A stretch of 29,848 bases of DNA, taken from assembly GCA_031554275.1 (NCBI GenBank), contig JAVBKB010000032.1:1-29848 (forward strand). Reading direction: 5' to 3'. This document shows, piece by piece, positions 16,327-24,058 of this stretch (positions are counted from its first letter, which is position 1; the number at the start of each line of letters is the position of its first letter). The position numbers and the translations under genes are program-made. The notes beneath the pieces were generated by a model, which saw nothing but the letters and a program-made list of their open reading frames with translations, did not search any database and was not told where the DNA came from. The DNA is from JAVBKB01 sp031554275. GTDB taxonomy: Bacteria > Bacillota > Bacilli > JARBTR01.

Positions 16327-16932
16327 TCAATTCGTCACTCCAAATCCCTTATCGGATACATAGCCATCAATCGACCACACGCCCTGCTTTGCCTCTATCG
16401 CCTGTTCCTCGATCTTTTTCAGGTCGTTCTCATAGCGGTCGTTCGGAGGATAGATGTAGGCGACTCGAGCAAGTCCTTTTTCCAGTAGCTTATCTTGAAC
16501 TCTTTGACCATCAACATATACGTATGCAAGTAGCCTTTGATATTTGTCGTATCGGTTTCCCTCGTCAAATTCCAATGTAATCTTTCCTGACTCAAGTAGC
16601 TGCTTATTCATTTCGGTAGCCTCTTTGGAAAAGGGTTGCTCAGGCTGATTGGCATGGTATTTTTCAGGTGCATCTATTAGTAAATAGCGAATTGTCGTTT
16701 CCTTGTTCTCAAGCATCACTACGATTGTATCGCCATCCACCACCCTGATTAGCGAAACCTCATCTGTTTGCGTTGCTTTTTCTTTTTTTATAAAATCTAA
16801 TGAAATCAGATCGTTAGAAATCGCAATCCAACCAGCGAAGCCAAGAATTGCAAGAATGCCGACTTTGATGAGTTGCTTTTTACTGATCAAAAGAATGATG
16901 AGAATAACTGCTACAATAAGAATCGTTTTCAT
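16327..16932 (-). CDS. Membrane-anchored thermonuclease (SNase) family protein
   Basis: The protein is 201 aa. Two N-terminal membrane segments (about 2-20 and 26-42) are followed by a staphylococcal-nuclease-type OB-fold domain that cleaves phosphodiester bonds with calcium. The catalytic set is visible: Arg in TIRYLLIDAPEK, Asp and Glu in the same stretch (the D40/E43 equivalents of Nuc), and Arg in YDKYQRLLAYVY. VVDGDTIVV, GLARVAYIYPPND and AKQGVWS are family motifs. The ATG at 16932 follows GAGGAG. The longer in-frame start would add residues before the membrane segment and lacks an RBS. It is convergent with rlmH. Confidence 0.92.
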   Translation of the reverse strand: MKTILIVAVILIILLISKKQLIKVGILAILGFAGWIAISNDLISLDFIKKEKATQTDEVSLIRVVDGDTIVVMLENKETTIRYLLIDAPEKYHANQPEQPFSKEATEMNKQLLESGKITLEFDEGNRYDKYQRLLAYVYVDGQRVQDKLLEKGLARVAYIYPPNDRYENDLKKIEEQAIEAKQGVWSIDGYVSDKGFGVTN

Positions 16933-16954
16933 ATATACTCCTCGGGAAAGTTTT

Positions 16955-16983
16955 TTGCTAAATGGGTGACACATAATTATAAT
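16955..16983 (+). promoter_or_regulatory. Putative sigma-A promoter of msrA
   Basis: TTGCTA (16955-16960) and TATAAT (16978-16983) have a 17-bp spacer. Transcription would begin near 16990, so the TTG start at 17026 is favoured over the ATG at 16996. Confidence 0.7.
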
Positions 16984-17025
16984 ACAATTAGGGTTATGAA
17001 AATTATTGAAATAGGGGGTTATTGT

Positions 17026-17565
17026 TTGAATTACTTACCAGAGAATCCGAATATCCAAGTTGATTTTTCAAAAAGTCAGTTAGCAACGATTCACGTAGCT
17101 GGCGGTTGTTTTTGGGGTGTTGAAGCTTTCATCGCTCGAGTGCTTGGTGTTGCCGATACATCAGTTGGCTATGCCAATGGCGTTTCCACTGATCCAAGCT
17201 ATAAGGAGGTTTGCACAGGCAAGACTGGTCATGCTGAAACAGTTGCCATTCATTACGATCCAAAGGTATTAACACTTGAGCACCTTTTGGAGAAATTTTT
17301 CGAAATAATTGAGCCGACAAGTTTAAACAAACAAGGCGGAGATGTAGGCAGTCAATATCGAACAGGCATCTACTACACAAATGAATCTGACTTGCCAACG
17401 ATCCAAAAAATAATTGAACAGGTTCAGCAACAATACGATAAACCTATTGTTACAGAAGTCAAACCATTAGACAATTATTATTTAGCTGAAGAATACCATC
17501 AAAAGTATTTAGAGAAAAATCCTGATGGCTACTGCCATATTTCATTTAAAACATTACAAGATTAG
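17026..17565 (+). CDS. msrA: Peptide methionine-S-sulfoxide reductase
   Basis: MsrA reduces the S-epimer of methionine sulfoxide in proteins using thioredoxin. The 179-aa protein has the catalytic Cys28 in AGGCFWGVEA, plus GYANG, GHAETV, GGDVGSQYRTGIYY and YHQKYL motifs. Cys170 near the end may act in disulfide exchange. The start is taken as the TTG at 17026, with AGGGGG 8 nt upstream. The in-frame ATG at 16996 has poor SD spacing and sits too close to the promoter. The GyrI-like gene follows 16 bp later in a likely two-gene operon. Confidence 0.93.
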   Translation: MNYLPENPNIQVDFSKSQLATIHVAGGCFWGVEAFIARVLGVADTSVGYANGVSTDPSYKEVCTGKTGHAETVAIHYDPKVLTLEHLLEKFFEIIEPTSLNKQGGDVGSQYRTGIYYTNESDLPTIQKIIEQVQQQYDKPIVTEVKPLDNYYLAEEYHQKYLEKNPDGYCHISFKTLQD

Positions 17566-17581
17566 AAAGGGATAATTTGTT

Positions 17582-18199
17582 GTGAAAATTGATTACAAAA
17601 AGGACTACAAGCTGCTTTATTTACCAAAAGCCAAACCAGAGATTATCGATGTTCCAGAAATGAAATTCTTTTTGATAGAGGGTGAGGGATCGCCTGACAA
17701 TAAGCTATTCCGGGATTGTGTCGAAGCAATTTATGGGTTAAGTTATGCAGTGAAAATGTCTTACAAAAGCGATGATGTACCTGCTGGTTATTACGAGTAC
17801 ACGGTTTTTCCACTTGAAGGAGTCTGGGATCTAATTGATATTACTAAGCCCGTTCTGGATAAGGATAATTTCAAGTACACATTGATGATTCGCCAACCTG
17901 ACTTCGTTGATCAAGCACTCTTCGAAAAATTCTTAGAGTTAGCTAAGGCGAAGAAGAAGTCTCCCAAGTTAGCTGATGTGCAGTTTGTCACTGCAAAGGA
18001 GGGACTTTGCATGCAGATGATGCACATTGGTCCTTTCGCTGATGAACCTACTAGCTTCGCTGAAATGGAGAAGTTTTGTGAGGAAAATGGTTACCAACGA
18101 TTGTACAAAACGCACCGTGAAATCTATTTGTCCGATCCTCGTAAAGTAAGCTCTGACAAACTGAAAACCGTGCTGCGTTTTCAGATTTCGAAGAACTAA
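17582..18199 (+). CDS. GyrI-like small-molecule-binding domain protein
   Basis: The protein is 205 aa, cytosolic, without a DNA-binding domain. KIDYKKDYKLLYLPK and FFLIEGEGSPD begin the fold. The C-terminal half has the GyrI-like hallmark: MMHIGPFADEPTSF, then THREIYLSDPRKV and LKTVLRFQI. Such proteins bind or hydrolyse small hydrophobic ligands, or in E. coli SbmC modulate gyrase. The specific role here is unknown. The start is GTG, about 9 nt after AAAGGGA. It is probably co-transcribed with msrA and ended by the hairpin at 18203. Confidence 0.85.
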   Translation: MKIDYKKDYKLLYLPKAKPEIIDVPEMKFFLIEGEGSPDNKLFRDCVEAIYGLSYAVKMSYKSDDVPAGYYEYTVFPLEGVWDLIDITKPVLDKDNFKYTLMIRQPDFVDQALFEKFLELAKAKKKSPKLADVQFVTAKEGLCMQMMHIGPFADEPTSFAEMEKFCEENGYQRLYKTHREIYLSDPRKVSSDKLKTVLRFQISKN

Positions 18200-18202
18200 C
18201 AG

Positions 18203-18235
18203 AAAATCGAGAGTGGTTGAACCACTCTCGATTTT
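18203..18235 (+). terminator. Strong bidirectional terminator
   Basis: A 15-bp perfect stem (18203-18217 with 18221-18235) has a TGA loop, with AAAA and TTTT at its ends. It lies between the convergent GyrI-like gene and jag and could stop transcription on both strands. Confidence 0.9.
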
Positions 18236-18294
18236 GTTTATCGTTTTGATAGTCTATTTCTTTATTAAGCACCAATCACAATTGGCGCAACTAA

Positions 18295-19059
18295 TTATAT
18301 GTTTGGCGCAATCACAATGTGACGATAAGGTTCTGTTCCTGTTGAATATGTTTTGACCGAAGACTTCTCCATTAATGCAGCATGAATTACCTTTCGTTCA
18401 TAAGAGGGCATTGGTTCAAGCGCAACTTCTCGTTTAGAGTAAGTTGCCTTGTCGGCCATCTTATTTGCTAAATTCACCAATGTATCGTTACGTCTGGATC
18501 GGTAATCTTCTGCATCTAATAGGATAGTGATATACTGCTCAGAGCTCTTGTTCGCAACTAATTGCGCTAGGTATTGAAGTGAGTTGAGGACCTGTCCCCT
18601 TTTGCCAATCAGAATTGCAATCTTTTCACTTGCCATCTTAATTGAGCAATACTTTCCTTCAAAACTCATTTCTACTTCAATCGGAACGCCCATTTTCGCG
18701 GCAACATCTATGATAAATGCTTTGGCTAGATTAGCGGAGTCCTGTTGTTTTACTTTATCAATAACAACTTCAGGCTTTGAATCATTTGTATCGTGTACTA
18801 CTGATTGCTTACCTTCTTCAACAGGATCTGGATCTGCAACTATTTCTGGTGTTTTGACAACGCTATCCACCATTTCCAGTACAGATGTATTTTTTTTTGT
18901 CACTCTTACAATTGCTAACCTAGAGCCTAAACCAATGAATCCCTTTTTTCCAGCATCAATTACATGAACATCCACATTACTTTCGATGGTATTTAATTGT
19001 CTCAGGGCTGATTCAATTGCTTGCTTAACGGTAGGAGCAGTTACAGTGACTTGCTTCAT
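18295..19059 (-). CDS. jag: RNA-binding protein Jag/KhpB/EloR
   Basis: Jag is a cytosolic RNA-binding protein linked to cell elongation and partnered with KhpA in streptococci and lactobacilli. The 254-aa protein has a Jag_N domain (1-50, TVTAPTVKQAIESALRQLN and KKGFIGLGSR), a charged linker, a KH domain with IGKRGQVLNSLQYL near 155-170, and an R3H domain (SRRNDTLVNLANKMA, EPMPSYERKVIHAAL). The ATG overlaps the yidC stop by one base (TAATG), with the GGAGG RBS inside yidC, so the genes are coupled. Confidence 0.95.
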   Translation of the reverse strand: MKQVTVTAPTVKQAIESALRQLNTIESNVDVHVIDAGKKGFIGLGSRLAIVRVTKKNTSVLEMVDSVVKTPEIVADPDPVEEGKQSVVHDTNDSKPEVVIDKVKQQDSANLAKAFIIDVAAKMGVPIEVEMSFEGKYCSIKMASEKIAILIGKRGQVLNSLQYLAQLVANKSSEQYITILLDAEDYRSRRNDTLVNLANKMADKATYSKREVALEPMPSYERKVIHAALMEKSSVKTYSTGTEPYRHIVIAPNI

Positions 19060-19862
19060 TATTTCTTACCTCCAGAATTACCCCCATTTTTCAATGAAGC
19101 TGCTGCTTTAATATCCGGACCTTTGATTAAGTAGGTTTGAACGATTGAGTAGATATTACCTACAACCCAATACAATGAAAGTGCAGCTGGGAAGCTGATG
19201 GCAAACATGAAAATCATTGCCGGCATTAAATAGAGCATTACTTTCATTTGCTGAGCCATTGCACCTTCTTGCGTTTGACCCATCATCATGATTTTTTGTT
19301 GTAGGAAAGTTGTGAGTGCCGCCACAACGGGTAAAATATAGTATGGATCTTTATCTCCTAAATCAAACCACAGAAAACTTTCAGTTGCAATTTCTTTCGT
19401 TCTCATAATTGCCTGATAGAAGGCAAATAGGATTGGCATTTGAACGAGAATCGGTAAGCACCCACTTAACGGATTCACCTTGTTCTCTTTAAATAGCTCC
19501 ATTGTTTCTTTCTGAAGCTGTTGCTGAGTAACTTGGTCTTTTGAGCTGTACTTCTCTCTCAATTTCTTTATTTCTGGTTGTAAAGCCTGCATGGCTTTTG
19601 AACTTCTCGTTTGCTTAATATATAGTGGTAGCAAGACTGTTCTAACAATCAGTGTTACAACTACAATCGCTATACCATAACCAAATCCTCCAGTATGGGC
19701 GATCTTAGTAATCAACCAAGACAATGGGTATACAAAATATTGACTCCAAAACCCTGTCGATTCGGATGTGATTTCTGGCATGTTTGTGACATTCGATGAA
19801 CAACCAGATAATAATAATGTTAATGCTATTAGTAGCAATACAATGGGATATTTCTTCTTCAA
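19059..19862 (-). CDS. yidC: Membrane protein insertase YidC (SpoIIIJ-type lipoprotein)
   Basis: YidC inserts and folds inner membrane proteins with or without SecYEG. The protein is 267 aa, with a lipoprotein signal (MKKKYPIVLLL, lipobox LSGC) and five membrane segments. The first has the conserved Arg in VVTLIVRTVLLPLYIKQ, the groove residue needed for Sec-independent insertion. GCLPILVQMPILFAFYQAI is typical. The TTG at 19862 is preferred because GGAGG lies 8 nt upstream. The TTG at 19877 contains that SD. It is upstream of and coupled to jag. Confidence 0.95.
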   Translation of the reverse strand: MKKKYPIVLLLIALTLLLSGCSSNVTNMPEITSESTGFWSQYFVYPLSWLITKIAHTGGFGYGIAIVVVTLIVRTVLLPLYIKQTRSSKAMQALQPEIKKLREKYSSKDQVTQQQLQKETMELFKENKVNPLSGCLPILVQMPILFAFYQAIMRTKEIATESFLWFDLGDKDPYYILPVVAALTTFLQQKIMMMGQTQEGAMAQQMKVMLYLMPAMIFMFAISFPAALSLYWVVGNIYSIVQTYLIKGPDIKAAASLKNGGNSGGKK

Positions 19863-19956
19863 CACATAGTCCTCCAATTATTCATTAAATACATACAAAG
19901 TGATTCTATCATATTTCTAAGGATATGACTTATTTTTAAAATTATTTTTCACGAAA

Positions 19957-20298
19957 TTACCTTACATACAGAGATGTCTTCTTTAATAAGTGAAGCAAGC
20001 TTCCCTTTGTTTGTGCAAAATCAAACGTGGCAACTGGTGCCCTTGCAATGACGATAAGATCATATTCGAGCTTGATATTTTCATCAAGTTCATAAAAGGC
20101 TTGTCGTATGTACCTCTTAAATCTATTTCTTACAACAGCATTCCCTATTTTCTTACTCACTGAAATACCTATTCTAAATCGAGTTTGTTTCTCTTTTTCT
20201 AAGAAGTAAAGTACCAATTGCTTGTTAGCAAAAGAATTTCCCTTCTTAAATACCAATTGAAATTCTTTGTCTTTTTTGATAGTCCTATTCTTCTTCAA
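19957..20298 (-). CDS. rnpA: Ribonuclease P protein component
   Basis: RnpA binds RNase P RNA and helps cleave the 5' leader of pre-tRNAs. The 113-aa protein starts KKNRTIKKDKEFQLVFKKG and has the RNR signature NAVVRNRFKRYIRQAF. The TTG at 20298 is preferred: AGGTGG lies 8 nt upstream, and it gives the normal length. Longer frames reach into the terminator upstream. The gene follows rpmH, but a hairpin with a T-run lies between them. yidC starts 94 bp downstream. Confidence 0.95.
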   Translation of the reverse strand: MKKNRTIKKDKEFQLVFKKGNSFANKQLVLYFLEKEKQTRFRIGISVSKKIGNAVVRNRFKRYIRQAFYELDENIKLEYDLIVIARAPVATFDFAQTKGSLLHLLKKTSLYVR

Positions 20299-20332
20299 TT
20301 GAAACCCACCTATTGTATTTCTAGTTTCTACT

Positions 20333-20359
20333 AAAAAAACCACTGAGACCAGTGGTTTT
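20333..20359 (-). terminator. Terminator-like hairpin between rpmH and rnpA
   Basis: On the minus strand AAAACCACTG (20359-20350) pairs with CAGTGGTTTT (20345-20336) around a 4-nt loop, and seven T follow (20339-20333). It would end or attenuate transcription after rpmH, 35 nt before the rnpA start. Confidence 0.85.
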
Positions 20360-20397
20360 GAAGTAGCCCTATTTGGACTCTGATAGGACAATTCCTC

Positions 20398-20532
20398 TTA
20401 AGCAGAAAGTACTTTTCTTCCTCTTTTTCTACGAGCTGCAAGAACTCTACGTCCATTCTTTGTACTCATGCGTGCACGAAATCCATGTACTTTGCTACGT
20501 TTACGTTTATTTGGTTGGTATGTTCGTTTCAT
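20398..20532 (-). CDS. rpmH: 50S ribosomal protein L34
   Basis: The 44-aa protein is MKRTYQPNKRKRSKVHGF followed by RARMSTKNGRRVLAARRRK and RGRKVLSA, an unmistakable L34. AGGAGGTGT lies upstream of the ATG. A strong promoter (TTGACT-18 bp-TATAAT) drives it. It is the last gene before oriC on the left, co-directional with the leftward fork. Confidence 0.98.
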   Translation of the reverse strand: MKRTYQPNKRKRSKVHGFRARMSTKNGRRVLAARRKRGRKVLSA

Positions 20533-20575
20533 ATATAAAGACACCTCCTGTGTTACTTTAAACAGTTATCTTAAG

Positions 20576-20605
20576 ATTATATATCCAACCCTTGAAAAAA
20601 GTCAA
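20576..20605 (-). promoter_or_regulatory. rpmH promoter
   Basis: On the minus strand TTGACT (20605-20600) and TATAAT (20581-20576) have an 18-bp spacer, 44 bp before the rpmH start. It drives rpmH and, by readthrough, rnpA, yidC and jag. Confidence 0.75.
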
Positions 20606-20716
20606 TCACTTTAGCAATTAGTTATGATTTCTTTAATAATAATTAGTTACGATTATGCACAGAATTAGTCTGGATACTTTAGTAATAAGTTGTGATTACT
20701 TTAACGACTATTGGTG
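20605..20716 (+). repeat. Degenerate ~22-bp direct repeat array (5 units) next to oriC
   Basis: Units start at 20605, 20627, 20652, 20674 and 20695 (22, 25, 22, 21 and 22 bp). The shared pattern is AT, CTTTA, a variable stretch, then an AATTAGTTATG-like end; units 1, 4 and 5 are closest. They lie between the rpmH promoter and the first DnaA box at 20731, so they may bind a protein or simply be AT-rich expansion. Confidence 0.5.
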
Positions 20717-20730
20717 ATAAATCGCTTTTT

Positions 20731-20978
20731 TTATCCACAACGGGGTGTTTACACAAATTTTTTTGAATTTTTTTATCCACAGTATTTTTAATATTTATCC
20801 ACAAACCCACAGGTATTAATAATTTTTATTCACATGAGAACAATAACTGTGGATAATCTTATGATTCGAGATAATTATTCAAATATTTTGGTTTTTCTTC
20901 TTTTTTCAACCTGTGGATTACATTTTTTTTATGATCTTATCCGCAACCTGTGGATATTTTTCTGGCGACTTATCAACA
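20731..20978. other. oriC: oriC, DnaA box cluster upstream of dnaA
   Basis: Nine DnaA boxes are visible. Perfect TTATCCACA occurs at 20731, 20773 and 20795, with TTATTCACA at 20826 and a reverse perfect box TGTGGATAA at 20848-20856. TGTGGATTA (20912), TTATCCGCA (20937), TGTGGATAT (20949) and TTATCAACA (20970) follow. The cluster is AT-rich and lies between rpmH and dnaA as in Bacillus. The TATAAA at 21041-21046 is a probable -10 for dnaA, with a weak -35. Confidence 0.93.
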
Positions 20979-21081
20979 ATAGTAGGACACTTTTTCCCCA
21001 TTATTGATAATTTTTTTTAGTGCGGAATTCCTTTTTTTAATATAAAATGTTATTTAGATTGTGTTGATTGAGGGATTAATT

Positions 21082-22416
21082 TTGGAAAATTTAAGTACGG
21101 TATTAATAGAAGTTTTAAAGAATTTTGAAAGAAGAGTGTCTAAAGTAAGCTTTGATTTGTGGTTTAAAGACGTTCAATTTGTCGTGCTTGAAAATAATTT
21201 GATGATAATTAGAGTGAATACAAATCAGGCAAAAGAGTGGATTTCCAATCATTATGTGGATGATTTTGTTGAATACTTTTTTGCATTGACTGGTGAACAA
21301 TATCAATTTAAGTTTGTAACACCTCAAGAACTTGAAGTGGCTCAAATTTCTTTTGAAATAGATCAAACTGTTCATGATGATGATCGAATCGAGTATGGAA
21401 TGCTATTAGAAAAGTATACTTTTGATCGATTTGTTGTTGGACATGGAAATTTGTTTGCTCATGCGGCTTGTTTTGCGGTTGCTGCAGATCCTGGTAATGC
21501 CTATAATCCCTTGTTTATTTACGGTGGTTCGGGGCTAGGAAAAACTCATTTATTACAAGCTATCGGTCACTCAGTTAGAGAGAAGAAACCTAATTATAAG
21601 GTGGTTTACCTTTCCTCTGAGAAATTCACGAATGAGTTTATTCGCTCAATTAGTGAAAATAGAAGTGAAGAATTCCGGCAAAAGTATCGGCAAGTAGATG
21701 TGCTCTTAATTGATGATATTCAATTCTTAGCAAAGAAAACCGGAACGCAGGAAGAGTTTTTCCATACATTTAACACCTTATACGAATTAGGAAAGCAAAT
21801 TGTCATTTCCAGTGATCGTCCACCTATTGAAATTCAAACGTTAGAGGACCGATTGCGCTCTCGCTTTGGATGGGGGCTTATTACTGATATCACTGCGCCT
21901 GACTTAGAAACTCGTGTTGCTATCCTTCAGAAGAAGGCAAAATCTGATGGGCTAGTGTTATCAAACGATGTGATGATTTATATTGCTAATTCTATTGATA
22001 CGAATGTGAGAGAATTAGAAGGAGCTTTAACGAGAGTTCTTGCCTATTCATCGTTGCTTAACAAGGAAATTGATATTAATTTAACGGAAGAAGCATTGAA
22101 GAATCTACTCCCAAATTCGCCTTCAAAAGAGATTAACATCTTTGATATTCAAAAGGTGGTCGGTAGCCATTACAACGTGAAGATGGAAGATTTCAAATCG
22201 AAATCCAGATCGAAATCGGTTGCCTTCCCAAGACAGATTGCTATGTTCTTATCTCGTGAACTCATTGGCATTTCTTTTCCGAAAATCGGTGAAGAGTTTG
22301 GAGGAAGAGATCATTCAACTGTTATGCATGCATGTGAAAAAATATCTGTGCAAATGAAAGAGGATACCTTTCTTCGAAATCAAATAGATAATATCAAAAG
22401 AAATTTGAAATCATAA
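21082..22416 (+). CDS. dnaA: Chromosomal replication initiator DnaA
   Basis: DnaA binds DnaA boxes and opens the origin. The protein is 444 aa. Domain I covers about 1-80 and domain II is short. The AAA+ domain has Walker A GGSGLGKT (148-155), Walker B VDVLLIDDIQ (Asp211-Asp212) and sensor II in VRELEGALTRVLAYSS. Domain IV ends with the DNA-binding signature FGGRDHSTVMHACEKI. The TTG at 21082 is preferred: GAGGGA is 6 nt upstream. A GTG at 21061 would put this SD inside the gene. DnaA boxes on both sides suggest autoregulation. Confidence 0.97.
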   Translation: MENLSTVLIEVLKNFERRVSKVSFDLWFKDVQFVVLENNLMIIRVNTNQAKEWISNHYVDDFVEYFFALTGEQYQFKFVTPQELEVAQISFEIDQTVHDDDRIEYGMLLEKYTFDRFVVGHGNLFAHAACFAVAADPGNAYNPLFIYGGSGLGKTHLLQAIGHSVREKKPNYKVVYLSSEKFTNEFIRSISENRSEEFRQKYRQVDVLLIDDIQFLAKKTGTQEEFFHTFNTLYELGKQIVISSDRPPIEIQTLEDRLRSRFGWGLITDITAPDLETRVAILQKKAKSDGLVLSNDVMIYIANSIDTNVRELEGALTRVLAYSSLLNKEIDINLTEEALKNLLPNSPSKEINIFDIQKVVGSHYNVKMEDFKSKSRSKSVAFPRQIAMFLSRELIGISFPKIGEEFGGRDHSTVMHACEKISVQMKEDTFLRNQIDNIKRNLKS

Positions 22417-22427
22417 ACAGTGGATAG

Positions 22428-22563
22428 TGTGGATAAGTGATCTTTGTTTTTCCACATTTTATACACAAGGGAATATGAGTCTCTACAGATTTCTAGGGTA
22501 GTTTTCCACATTTCCACAGAACCTACTACTTCTTTTACTAATCTTATATTATAATAAATAAAA
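22428..22563. other. oriC second part: DnaA boxes, DnaA-trio-like element and AT-rich unwinding region
   Basis: Between dnaA and dnaN lie TGTGGATAA (22428-22436), TTATACACA (22459-22467) and partial boxes at 22448, 22502 and 22510. After the last box, at 22523-22540, six trinucleotides read CTA CTA CTT CTT TTA CTA, the complement of DnaA-trio repeats, followed by an AT-only run (22544-22562). This mirrors the bipartite Bacillus subtilis origin, where melting occurs between dnaA and dnaN. Confidence 0.75.
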
Positions 22564-22581
22564 CTAGTATGGAGGATTTTT

Positions 22582-23709
22582 ATGAATATCACAATTAAAA
22601 AAGACCGATTAATTCATAGTGTTAATGAAAGCCTTAGAGCTGTGGCTTCAAAAACTCCTTTACCAATTCTAACAACTTTGAAATTATTTGTGTCCGATCA
22701 AGGACTTACTGTAACAGGAAGTGATTCTGATATTACGATTGAATCCTTTGTTCCAGTTGAAGAAGAGGAAAATCAAATTATTGAAATTAATAGTCTTGGG
22801 GAAATTTGTTTAAATGCTAGGATTTTCTCTGAAATTATAAGAAAGCTTCCGTCTGACACAATTAAGATTGAAGTGAAAGATAATTTTCAAACTATTATTA
22901 AGTCTGGAAAATCAGAATTCAAAATTAATGGATTAGATGCTATCAATTATCCACGGTTACCAAGTCTTGAAAATAGCAAGAGTTATCAATTACCTACAGA
23001 TTTATTGAAAACGATTATTCGTCAGACTGTATATGCAGTTTCGACGTCCGAAACAAGGCCTATTCTAACAGGTGTTAACTGGAGAGTAGAGAATGAACAG
23101 TTAATTTGTGGTGCTACAGATAGCCATCGTCTTTCGAAGAAAACAATTTCGTTCGAAAGTTCAGAAAACATAAATATTATTATTCCCGGAAAAAGTCTTG
23201 ATGAATTCTCGAAACTGCTTTCTGATGATAATGAGGTAGTGGAAATTTCATTTACACCAAATCAAATTCTTTTCAAAGCTAAGAATATTCTTTTCTATTC
23301 AAGATTACTCGAAGGGAATTATCCTGATATAGAAAGATTGATTCCTATTGATCGCAGTACATCACTGAAATTGAATACGAAGGATTTACTCCATGCGATT
23401 GATCGTGCATCAATTCTTGCTAGGGAAAATAGAAGTAATACGGTGAAATTAATGACCACAGTTGGATCTATTGAAATCTCTTCTAATACACCAGAAGTTG
23501 GGGATGTTGTTGAAGATGTGCAATTAGTTCAAATGAATGGTGACGAAGTTACAATTTCATTCAATGCAAAATATATGATGGATGCTTTGAAAACTGTTGA
23601 AGGCGACGAAGTAGAGATACATTTTACAGGGACAATGAGACCTTTTGTCTTAAATGGAGAGAACGACGAAACATTAATTCAACTAATTCTGCCAGTAAGA
23701 ACAGTGTAA
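22582..23709 (+). CDS. dnaN: DNA polymerase III beta sliding clamp
   Basis: DnaN is the ring that tethers the replicative polymerase and recruits other repair factors. The 375-aa protein has the usual three-domain clamp. It starts MNITIKKDRLIHSVNESLRA, has SKTPLPILTTLKLFV, RPILTGVNWRVE and ATDSHRLSKK, and ends with the typical FVLNGENDETLIQLILPVRT. GGAGG precedes the ATG. A terminator at 23735 ends the dnaA-dnaN unit. Confidence 0.97.
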   Translation: MNITIKKDRLIHSVNESLRAVASKTPLPILTTLKLFVSDQGLTVTGSDSDITIESFVPVEEEENQIIEINSLGEICLNARIFSEIIRKLPSDTIKIEVKDNFQTIIKSGKSEFKINGLDAINYPRLPSLENSKSYQLPTDLLKTIIRQTVYAVSTSETRPILTGVNWRVENEQLICGATDSHRLSKKTISFESSENINIIIPGKSLDEFSKLLSDDNEVVEISFTPNQILFKAKNILFYSRLLEGNYPDIERLIPIDRSTSLKLNTKDLLHAIDRASILARENRSNTVKLMTTVGSIEISSNTPEVGDVVEDVQLVQMNGDEVTISFNAKYMMDALKTVEGDEVEIHFTGTMRPFVLNGENDETLIQLILPVRTV

Positions 23710-23734
23710 TAATAGAAAACGAAAAATATTTAGC

Positions 23735-23769
23735 AAACTACTAACGAAAATGTTAGTAGTTTTGTTCTT
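23735..23769 (+). terminator. Terminator after dnaN
   Basis: An 11-bp stem (AAACTACTAAC with GTTAGTAGTTT, 23735-23745 and 23752-23762) has a GAAAAT loop and is followed by T-rich sequence. It implies that yaaA-recF-gyrB have their own promoter or depend on readthrough. Confidence 0.8.
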
Positions 23770-23839
23770 TTTATTGTAAAATTATAGTTTAGGGAAATAA
23801 GATTATTGAATTATTTTAAGGCGAAATTTGAGGTTGAAA

Positions 23840-24049
23840 ATGAAGAAAATTAAGATTGAAACTGAGTACATAACACTAGGTCAATTGTTGAAGGTTGCTG
23901 ATGTTATTCAGTCTGGTGGAGAGGCAAAATGGTTTCTTTCAGAGTATGAGATTTTGATTAATGGTGAGAGTGATAATCGACGTGGTAGAAAGTTACGTTC
24001 GAATGATCAAATTAAAATTGAGGGATTTGAAATGATTGTCATACAATGA
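23840..24049 (+). CDS. yaaA: S4 domain-containing protein YaaA (RlbA)
   Basis: A 69-aa S4-type RNA-binding protein (ITLGQLLKVADVIQSGGEAK, VNGE-like ILINGESDNRRGRKL, SNDQIKIEG). It is found between dnaN and recF in most Bacilli and is associated with the large ribosomal subunit. The ATG at 23840 follows GAGG by 6 nt. The TTG at 23828 is upstream of the SD and rejected. recF begins 9 bp downstream, so they are coupled. Confidence 0.92.
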   Translation: MKKIKIETEYITLGQLLKVADVIQSGGEAKWFLSEYEILINGESDNRRGRKLRSNDQIKIEGFEMIVIQ

Positions 24050-24058
24050 GGTAGACGT

